Positions 33,686 through 42,600 of a stretch of 64,000 bases of DNA are shown here, in pieces (the first letter of the stretch is position 1; each line of letters starts with the position of its first letter). Below the pieces are notes generated by a model. It saw only the letters and a list, made by a program, of their open reading frames with translations. It did not search any database and was not told where the DNA came from. The DNA lies in contig NZ_JAZARE010000003.1 of assembly GCF_036231905.1 (NCBI RefSeq), forward strand, positions 558,001 through 622,000, read 5' to 3'. A program made the position numbers and the translations under genes. This DNA comes from CAMLIZ01 sp036231905 (GTDB taxonomy: Bacteria > Pseudomonadota > Gammaproteobacteria > Burkholderiales > Burkholderiaceae_C).

Positions 33686-36291
33686 GCGCGGCGCCGCTGG
33701 CCACCGAGGTCGGCAGCCTGCGCCAGCAGTTCCGCGACGGCAAGGCGGCGCTGATCCAGCGGTTCCGTGAATCACGCGCCAGCACGGTGGCCGCCACGCG
33801 GTTGATCCGCGACCTGGCACGCCATGTGGACCGCACGCTGTGCGAGCTGTGGCAGCACGCCGGCATGCCGGCCGGCGCGGCGCTGGTCGCAGTCGGCGGT
33901 TATGGCCGCGGCGAACTGTTCCCGTATTCCGACGTGGACGTGCTGCTGCTGTTGCCGGACGACGGCGAGCTGCAGCCGGACCCCGCGCTGCGCTCCTCGA
34001 TCGAAGGTTTCATCACCGCCTGCTGGGACATCGGGCTGGAGATCGGCTCGTCGGTGCGCACCTTGCAGGAATGTGTGGCCGAAGCCCAGCGCGACGTGAC
34101 CATCCAGACCGCGCTGCTGGAGTCCCGCTGCCTGTGCGGCTCGCGGCGCCTCTTCCAGCAGTTCCGCAAGGCGACCACCGAGGCGATGGACCCCAAGGCC
34201 TTCCTGCGGGCCAAGAGCCTGGAGATGCGCCAGCGCCATGTGAAGTACGAGGACTCGCCTTACTCGCTGGAGCCCAACTGCAAGGAAAGCCCGGGCGGGC
34301 TGCGCGACCTGCAGGTGGTGGTATGGGTGGCACGCGCCGCCGGCCTGGGCGGCACCTGGTCCGAGCTGGCCGCCAAGGGGCTGATCACGCCGTTCGAGGT
34401 GAAGCAGCTGCAGCGCAACGAAGGCCTGCTCAAGCTCATCCGCGCGCGGCTGCACATGGTGGCCGGCCGGCGCGAGGACCGACTGGTGTTCGACCTGCAG
34501 ACCGCCGTGGCCGAGAGCTTCGGCTACAGCGCCACCAAGGCGCACCGCGCCTCGGAAGTGCTGATGCGGCGCTACTACTGGGCCGCCAAGGCGGTGACCC
34601 AGCTGAACCAAATCCTGATGCTCAACATCGAGGAGCGCATCAACGGCTCCGGCGATGCGCCGATGCGGCCGGTGAACGAGCGCTTCTTCGACCGCGCCGG
34701 CATGCTGGAAGTGGCCAGCGACGAGCTCTACACCACGCAGCCGCACGCCATCCTCGAAACCTTTCTCATCTACCAGAGCACGCCCGGCATCAAGGGCCTG
34801 TCGGCGCGCACCCTGCGGGCGCTGTACAACGCGCGCAACGTGATGGACGCGGAGTTCCGGCGCGACCCGGTGAACCGCGCCCAGTTCATGGACATCCTGC
34901 GCCAGCCCGAAGGCCAGACGCATGCCTTCCGGCTGATGAACCAGACCTCGGTGCTGGGCCGCTACCTCTGGGTGTTCCGCCGCATCGTGGGCCAGATGCA
35001 GCACGACCTGTTCCATGTGTACACCGTGGACCAGCACATCCTGATGGTGCTGCGCAACGTGCGCCGCTTCTTCGTGCCCGAGCATGCGCACGAATACCCG
35101 TTCTGCTCACAGCTGGCCTCACAGTGGGACCGGCCTTATGTGCTCTACGTGGCCGCCCTTTTCCACGACGTGGCCAAGGGCCGCGGCGGCGACCATTCCG
35201 ACCTGGGCGCGGTGGAGGTGCGGCGCTTCTGCCGCGACCACGGCATCGGCAAGGAGGACACCGCGCTCATCGAGTTCCTGGTGAAGAACCACCTCACCAT
35301 GTCGCGCGTGGCCCAGAAGGAGGACCTGAGCGACCCGGAGGTGATCGGCAAGTTCGCGCAGCGCGTGGGCAACGAACGCACGCTCACCGCGCTGTACCTG
35401 CTCACCGTGGCCGACATCCGCGGCACCAGCCCCAAGGTGTGGAACGCCTGGAAGGGCAAGCTGCTGGAGGACCTGTACCGACTCACGCTGCGCGCGCTCG
35501 GCGGCGGCAAGCCCAACATGGCAGCGGAGATCGAGGCGCGCAAGCAGGAAGCGCTGTCCATGCTCAACCTGCACACCGCCCTGCCCGGCACACAGAAGCC
35601 GCTGTGGGACACGCTGGAGCTGAGCTACTTCGCACGCCACGAGGCGGCCGACATCGCCTGGCACGCACGTTCGCTGTGGCGCTACGTCAAGACCGACAAG
35701 CCGATCGTGCGGGCACGCCTGTCCTCGGTGGGCGAAGGCCTGCAGGTGCTGGTGTACTCGCCCGACCGGCAGGACCTGTTCGCCCGCATCTGCGGCTATT
35801 TCGACCAGGCCGGCTTCAACATCCTGGACGCCAAGGTGCACACCACCACCGCCGGTTACGCGCTGGACACCTTCCAGGTCGTCAGCCCGCAGATCGAGCC
35901 CGACCAGCAAGGCAGCTACCGCGACATCATCTCGCTGGTGGAGACGCAAGCCGCGCTGGCCCTGGCCTCCGAAGGCCCGCTGCCGCAGCCCAGCCGCGGC
36001 CGGGTGTCGCGGCGGGTCAAGTCCTTCCCGATCACGCCGCGCGTGGCGCTGCGGCCGGACGAACGCGGCCAGCGCTGGCTGCTGTCGGTGAGCACCAGCG
36101 ACCGCTCGGGCCTGCTCTACGCGATCGCCCGTGTGCTGGCCCGCCACCAGATCAACCTGCAGCTGGCGAAGGTCAGCACCCTGGGCGAGCGGGTGGAGGA
36201 CACCTTCCTCATCGACGGCCCGGTGCTGCAGCAGAACAAGGCGCAGCTGCAGATCGAGAGCGAGCTGCTGGACGTGGCTGGCCCTGTCTGA
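33682..36291 (+). CDS. glnD: Bifunctional PII uridylyltransferase / uridylyl-removing enzyme
   Basis: An 869-residue nitrogen sensor. The N-terminal nucleotidyltransferase domain has VGGYGRGELFPYSDVDVLLL at about 71-90. A central linker and the HD hydrolase domain follow (AALFHDVAKGRGGDHSDLG near 490-508), then two C-terminal ACT domains (VYSPDRQDLFARICGYFDQ near 692 and VSTSDRSGLLYAIARVL near 803). It uridylylates PII proteins when glutamine is low and deuridylylates them when it is high. All domains are intact and the length is typical. The ATG at 33682 overlaps the map stop. Confidence 0.97.
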   Translation: MSAAPLATEVGSLRQQFRDGKAALIQRFRESRASTVAATRLIRDLARHVDRTLCELWQHAGMPAGAALVAVGGYGRGELFPYSDVDVLLLLPDDGELQPDPALRSSIEGFITACWDIGLEIGSSVRTLQECVAEAQRDVTIQTALLESRCLCGSRRLFQQFRKATTEAMDPKAFLRAKSLEMRQRHVKYEDSPYSLEPNCKESPGGLRDLQVVVWVARAAGLGGTWSELAAKGLITPFEVKQLQRNEGLLKLIRARLHMVAGRREDRLVFDLQTAVAESFGYSATKAHRASEVLMRRYYWAAKAVTQLNQILMLNIEERINGSGDAPMRPVNERFFDRAGMLEVASDELYTTQPHAILETFLIYQSTPGIKGLSARTLRALYNARNVMDAEFRRDPVNRAQFMDILRQPEGQTHAFRLMNQTSVLGRYLWVFRRIVGQMQHDLFHVYTVDQHILMVLRNVRRFFVPEHAHEYPFCSQLASQWDRPYVLYVAALFHDVAKGRGGDHSDLGAVEVRRFCRDHGIGKEDTALIEFLVKNHLTMSRVAQKEDLSDPEVIGKFAQRVGNERTLTALYLLTVADIRGTSPKVWNAWKGKLLEDLYRLTLRALGGGKPNMAAEIEARKQEALSMLNLHTALPGTQKPLWDTLELSYFARHEAADIAWHARSLWRYVKTDKPIVRARLSSVGEGLQVLVYSPDRQDLFARICGYFDQAGFNILDAKVHTTTAGYALDTFQVVSPQIEPDQQGSYRDIISLVETQAALALASEGPLPQPSRGRVSRRVKSFPITPRVALRPDERGQRWLLSVSTSDRSGLLYAIARVLARHQINLQLAKVSTLGERVEDTFLIDGPVLQQNKAQLQIESELLDVAGPV

Positions 36292-36326
36292 CAGATTCCG
36301 CCTACACCAAAAAGGGGGAGTCGCCG

Positions 36327-36461
36327 ATGGTGGCGGCGGAGCGCACTTCCTACAGTAAAGAATGGCCCGGTTTCCGGGAACGCGGTTTGCCTCCTTGGCT
36401 CGCAAGGAGGTCGCATGACATCGAACAAAAGCCAGGGGACAGGCGCCGGCGTCTGGGGTAG
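36327..36461 (+). CDS. Possible leader peptide overlapping the small membrane-protein gene
   Basis: A 44-codon frame with ATG at 36327, preceded by AAGGGGGAG at six bases, ending at a TAG 47 bases inside the next gene. The product (starts MVAAERTSYSKEWPGF, ends PGDRRRRLG) is unlike any family I know. Its translation would run through the hairpin at 36390-36410 that buries the ribosome binding site of the next gene. It could serve as a leader whose translation opens that hairpin. The frame may also be fortuitous. Confidence 0.3.
   Translation: MVAAERTSYSKEWPGFRERGLPPWLARRSHDIEQKPGDRRRRLG
36390..36410 (+). promoter_or_regulatory. Hairpin sequestering a Shine-Dalgarno sequence
   Basis: CCTCCTTG (36390-36397) and CAAGGAGG (36403-36410) are perfect complements around a 5-base loop. 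The right arm is the near-consensus ribosome binding site AAGGAGG for the ATG at 36415. A second small hairpin (CCCGG-TTT-CCGGG) lies at 36366-36378. In RNA the first stem would block initiation, giving a simple control point for the small gene and the glucan synthase behind it. Confidence 0.6.
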
Positions 36462-36645
36462 CGCCAGCGTCGCAGAGGACCAGCGCGCGCTCGCGGACCA
36501 GCTCGTCCGCTGCTCCCGCCGCCGCCGCACCATGGCGGCATGGCAAGTGAGAGCACAACAGTTGCGCAGTTTTACCGCCAGCCATGTCATCTCGATGACC
36601 GCGCTGGGGGTGCTTGCGCTGAGCGGCCTGTCCTTGCTGGCTTAG
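36415..36645 (+). CDS. Small protein with C-terminal membrane segment, 76 aa
   Basis: A short gene with the strongest ribosome binding site of the area (AAGGAGG, four bases before the ATG), which is buried in a hairpin. The product has a polar N-terminus, a basic cluster RCSRRRR at about 33-39 and a hydrophobic C-terminal helix (about 57-76) ending at the stop, as in tail-anchored proteins. It ends four bases before the start of the giant glucan synthase, which lacks a good ribosome binding site of its own, so translational coupling is likely. I do not recognise a family. It may regulate or anchor the synthase. Confidence 0.6.
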   Translation: MTSNKSQGTGAGVWGSASVAEDQRALADQLVRCSRRRRTMAAWQVRAQQLRSFTASHVISMTALGVLALSGLSLLA

Positions 36646-36649
36646 AACC

Positions 36650-39600
36650 ATGGCCCGCCCGCAGACTGGGGAGTCGGCCAGCGCCCTCTCCCCATCCCGC
36701 ACGCCCGTGTTCGCCCCGGCCGCGCGGGGCCTCGCGGCGTTGCGCTCCGAAGCGCGTGCCTTCCTCACCAGCGCCGGCGCGGTGCCGCAACCCGTGCGCG
36801 CTGCCCTGTTCGGGCGCGAAGGTTTTCACCAGCACGGCATCAGCCTCGCGATGGGCCAGCCGGTGGAGCGCAGGCGGGGCCGGCGCCGGCCGCGCACGCC
36901 GCCGTTCTTTCCGCGCCTGCTCGACAACCTGCAGGCGCTGGCACGCGCGCGTGCCTACCTGGAGCGTGTGGACCGCGAAGGCGACGCCCTGAGCCCGGCC
37001 GCCGAATGGCTGCTGGACAACTTCCACCTCATCGAAGCGCAGGCGCCGGAGATCCGCAGCGCCCTGCCGGCGCACTACTACGCCCACCTGCCCAAGCTGC
37101 GTGGCGAGCCGCTGGCCGGGCTGCCGCGCATCTATGGCATCGCCTGGGCGTTCGTGGCGCACACCGATTCCAACTTCGACCCGCAGTTGCTCGCGCACTT
37201 CCTGCAGGCCTACCAGGCGGTGGACACGCTCACGCTCGGGGAGCTGTGGGCACTGCCGACCACCCTGCGCGTAGTGCTGATGGAAAACCTGGCCCGCCTG
37301 GCCGAAACGGTGGCCAGCAACAAGGCCGCGCGCGAGGCGGCCACCTGGTGCTGCGACCACCCCGACCGCACCACCGAGGCCGAGCTCGACGCCCTCTTCG
37401 CCCGCGCGCAGCGCCGTGGCGTGCAGCTGGCGTTCCTGGCCCAGATGAGCCAGCGTGTCCACGGGCCCAACCCGGGCGATGCCGCGCAGTGGCAAGGCTG
37501 GCTGGCGGCGCACGTGCCAGATGCGACCGCCCACCTGGCCGCCGCCCAGGCCGAGCAGGCGGCCAACAACGTGAGCGTCAGCCACGCGGTGAACGCGCTG
37601 CGCTCGATGGCCAACTTCGACTGGGGCGCGTTGGTCAATGCCGTGAGCCCGGTGCTCCAGCGGCTGCGCACGGCGCCCTCGTTCCGCGAAAGCAGCGAGC
37701 TCACGCGCGACCAGTGCACCCACGCGATCGAGCGCCTGGCGCAGCAGGCCGGCGTGGCGGAGCTGGAGGTCGCCGAGCGCGCCCTCGCGCTGGCCGAGGA
37801 GAGCGACGCCACCCGCCGCCTCGGGCCGGCGCACTACCTCATCGGTGCCGGGCGTGCACAACTCGCCGCCGCGCTCGGGCAGGCGCCGAGCCGCCCCTGG
37901 CACTCGCCGCGCTGGCGCTGGGCGGTGTACAGCGGCGCCCTGGTGCTGGGCACCATCGGCCTGGTGAACGCGGCGCTCGCCGGCCAGGCCCTGGTGCCCT
38001 GGGCCGAACTGCTGAGCGTCATCCTGCTAGCGGTGCCGGCGTCCGAATGCGCCGTCGCGCTGGTGCACCGGCTCGCCGCAGAAACCATGCCGGTCCAGCG
38101 CCTGCCGCGGCTGGCCCTGGAGGGCGGGCTGCAGGAGGAGCACCGCACGCTGGTGGTCATTCCCTGCATGCTGGACAACAGCGAGGCGATCGCGCGCCAG
38201 GCCCAGTGGCTGGAAGAGTGTTTTCTTGCCAACCCGGAGCGGCATTGCCAGTTCGCCCTGCTGAGCGACTGGCTGGACGCGCCGCAGCGCCAGGCGGCCA
38301 ACGATGCCCTTCTGCTGGACGCGGCGCGCGCCGCGGTGCAGGCGCTCAACCTGCGCCATGGCGGGCAGGCGGTGGTAGGCGAGGGCGAAGAAGGCACGGC
38401 CGGCGAGCACGCCCCCGCGCGCTTCCTGCTGCTGCATCGCGAACGCAGCTGGAGCGACAGCGAAGCGGCCTGGATCGGCTGGGAGCGCAAGCGCGGCAAG
38501 CTGGAGCAGCTGGTGTCCCACCTGGCCGGCGCGGCGCCCTCACCCTTCATCGACCTGCAGGCCGAAAGCCGCATCGCGCCCGGCACGCAATTCGTGGTCA
38601 CGCTGGACAGCGACACCCAGCTGCCACCGGGCAGCCTGCGCGAGCTGGTGGCCGTGGCCGCCCATCCGCTGAACCAGCCGCAGCTGGCGCCGCACAGCGG
38701 GCGCGTGGTGGGTGGCCATGCCGTGCTGCAGCCGCGCATCGCGGCCCCGATCCCGCCGCGCGAGACGGTCACGCCCTTCGGCTGGCTGCACTGCGGCGGC
38801 CACTGGGGGCTGGACGCCTATGGCAATGGCAGCTCCGAGGTCTACCAGGACCTGTTCGGCGAAGGCAGCTTCGCCGGCAAGGGGCTGATCCATGTGCGCG
38901 CCTTCCACGCCGCGCTGCGCGAGCGCATCCCCGAAGGCCGCCTGCTCAGCCATGACCTGTATGAAGGCATCTGGGCCCGCTGTGCCCACCTGAGCGACGT
39001 GGCGCTGTTCGAGCGCCAGCCCATGCACCCCGACGCCGACGCGGCGCGCCGGCATCGCTGGACCCGCGGCGACTGGCAGCTGCTGCCGTTCCTGCGCGCC
39101 GCGCTGCATGGTGGCGTGGGCGCGGTCAACCTGTGGAAGATGGTGGACAACCTGCGCCGCTCGCTCATGGCACCGATGAGCGTGGCGCTGCTGTGGTGGA
39201 GTTTCACGCTGGAAGGCGTGGCGCCGGGCCGCGCCGTGCTGCTGGTCTTTGCCGCCTATGCGGCCGGCCCGCTGCTGGGGGCATTGGCCAGCCTGGTGCC
39301 GCGCCAGCGCGGCGTGGCGCTGGCGCACCTGCTGCGTGAAGGCGGGCGCGACGTGGCGCGTGCACTGCTCGGCGGCGTGTGGCAGCTGGCGGCGCTGATG
39401 GACCAGGCGCTGCTGCGCGCCGATGCCATCGGCCGGGCGGTGTGGCGCATGGCGGTGAGCCGGCGCCACCTGCTGCAATGGACCACCGCCGCACAGGCCG
39501 AATCCGGCGCGCCGGCCGAGCTGCCCACCCTGCTGCGGCGCCATGCACCGGCCTGCGTGGCCGCCGTCGCGTGGACGGTGCTGGGCCTGCTGCAGCACGA

Positions 39601-42600
39601 TGCCCATGTTGGCTGGCTGCTCGGCTTCGGCCTGCTGTGGCTGCTGTCGCCGCTGGCGTTCTGGCTGATGGGCCAGCCGCTGGTGCGCCTGGCGCCCGGC
39701 CGGCCGTTGCCCGGGGCCGACCGGCAGTACCTGCAGGAGCTGGCGCGCGACACGTGGCGCCTGTTCGAGCGCAGCGTGAGCGCGGACCACCACCACCTGC
39801 CGCCGGCCCACCTGCAGTTGGAACCGCGCAGCATGCTGGCGCACCAGACGTCGCCCACCCACATCGGCCTGTACCTGCTGGCCACGGTGAGTGCACACCG
39901 CCTGGGCTTCATCGGCACGGATGAGCTGACCGAGCGCCTGCAGCAGACGTTGGGCACGCTGGAGCGCCTGCCGCGCCACCGGGGCCACTTCCACCAGGCC
40001 ATCGACACCCAGAGCCTGCGCACCCTGGCGCCACCCTACGTGTCCACGGTGGACAGCGGCAACCTGGCGGCCCACCTGTGGGCGGTGGCCCAGGCCTGCC
40101 GCGAGTTCGCCTCCGGCCCGGCCCCGCACGACGCGATGCAGCAGGCGCTGCGCACCGCCGTGCTGCGCCTGCGCCATGCCAGCGACGCCACCCTGCGCAG
40201 CTGGCTGCAGGAGGCGCCGCTGCAGGCGCTGCTGCAGGAGGACCTGTGGGTGGCCTGGCGGCGCGACCCGGCCCGGCTGCGCCGGCTGCTCGACGCGGCG
40301 CAGGCAGTGTGGGCCGAGCGCACCGCGCAGGCCACGCAGGAGCGCCCCGAGCTGCAGCCGCTGGCCGACCTGCTGCGCCAGCTCGACAGCCTGCTGCGCG
40401 ACCGCGAGGTGGACCGCGACCAGTGGGCCGGTGCGCTGCGCGCCCTGGCCGAGCGCGCCGACATGATCGCCGGCGCCATAGACTTCAGCTTTCTCTACGA
40501 CCCGCAGCGCCGCCTGTTCCATGTGGGCTACCGGCCCGCCGACGCGGCGCTGGAGACCACTTACCACGACCTGCTGGCGTCGGATTCACGCCTGGCGAGC
40601 TATGTGGCCATCGCCAAGGGCGACGTGCCGCGCCGCCACTGGAGCGTGCTCGCACGCCCCTTCATCGGCGTGCGCGCCCGGCCCACGCTGCGCTCCTGGT
40701 CGGGCTCGATGTTCGAGTACCTGATGCCCAGCCTGGTGCTGGACGAGCCCTGCGGCGGCCTGCTCCAGCGTGCGCTGGCGGCCGCGGTGCAGGAGCAACG
40801 CGACTTCGGCCAGGCGCGTGGCCTGCCCTGGGGCGTGTCCGAAAGCGCCTATTTCGCGCAGGACACCACGCTGGCCTTCCAGCAGGCACGCTTCGGCGTG
40901 CCGCGCCTGGCGCTGCGCCGCACGCCGGTGGGAGACAAGGTGGTGGCGCCGCATGCCAGCGTGCTGGCCGCGATGGTGGACACGGCTGCGGCGGTGAGCA
41001 ACCTCAAGCGCCTGGAACGCCTGGGCACGCGCGGGCTGTGCGGCTTTGTCGATGCGATCGACTTCACCGCCAGCCGGCGCGGCGACGAAGGCCAGCCGCA
41101 GGTGGTGCCCACCTTCCTGGCGCACCACCAGGGCATGAGCCTGGCCGCGTTGTGCAACGTGCTGCACGGCAACGCGGTGCGCGGCTGGTTCATGCGCGCG
41201 CCGCTGGCGCAGTCGCATGCGGCCTTGCTGCAGGAGCGCCTGCCGCGCGAGATCGTGTTCCAGGCCGGCCAGGTGCGCCAGCGTGCAGCCCAGCCGGCGC
41301 AGGCGCCTGCGCAGTCGTCGGCCCGGGTGATCGACCCGTCGCTGGCCCCGCTGGACGGCGTGCCCACCCAGCTGCTCGGCAACGGCTCCTACAGCGTCAC
41401 GCTGAGGCCCGGCGGCGCGGGCGCCAGCTGCTGGCGCGGGCACGCGGTGAGCCGCTCGCGCGACGATGCGCTGCGCGACGCCCATGGCCACTGGCTGATG
41501 CTGCGCCGGGCCGACGACGTGGAATTCCATTCGCTGAGCCGCGCGCCCAATCCGCGCCCGGACGCGCTGTACACCACCCGATTCTTCAACGACCGGGTGG
41601 AGTTCGACGCCGAGTGCGACGACTGGGAATCCAAGGTCACGGTCTGGGTGAGCGCCGACGACGACGTGGAGTTCCGCCGCGTCATGCTGCACAACCTGGC
41701 CGACACGGACACCGAGTTCGAGCTGCTCAGCTGGTTCGAGGTGGTGCTGGGGTCGCAGGGCGCGGAAGCCGCGCACCCGGCCTTTGCGGGCCTCTTCGTG
41801 CAAGCCCATGCGGCCGGTGAACACGGCGTGCTGCTGGAGCGCCGCCCGCGTGCCGCCGGCGAAACACCGGTGTGGGGCGCGCACTTCCTGGCCACCTGCG
41901 ACGTGCCGCCGGCGGCGCTGCGCATCACCTGCGACCGGGCGCGCCTGCTGCCGCGCCTGGGCCAGGTGTCGCAGGCGCGGCCCGGGCCGTCGCAGCAGCC
42001 GCGTGCTGATGGGCAGCTGGACACCGGGCTGGACCCGGTGGCCTCGCTCGCGGTGCGCCTGGTGGTGCCGGCGCAGGCGCGTGTCAGCCTCACCTTCGCC
42101 ACCGCAGCCGGCGACGACGCGGCCAGCCTGCGCGCGCTGATGGACAAGTACAGCCAGGACGCCCACCTGCAACGGGCGCGCCGCATGTCGGCCACCCTCA
42201 CCCGCATCCGCCATCGCGAGCTGGACATCGCGCCGGACGACCTGCATGCCATCCAGGACCTCACCAGCCTGATGCTCCACACCCCGTCGCGGCCGCGGCC
42301 GGCGCCCGCGCAGGCGCTGGACAAGCGCGTGCTGTCGCGCTTCGGCATCTCGGGCGACAAGCCGATCATGATGGTGCGGGTGAATGCCGCCCAGGGCGTG
42401 CCGCTGGTGCACACCCTGCTGGCCGCGCAGCGCCTGTGGGCCGGTGCCGGCCTGGCCTGCGACCTGGTGGTGGTCAACGGCGAGCCGGCGGCCACCCTGG
42501 CGCCCTTGCAGGAGCACATCTCGGCGCTGCACCAGGCACTCGGCAGCTCCACGCGCGAACAGACCGACCCGGGCGGCGTGCATGTGCTGCGGCTGCAGGA

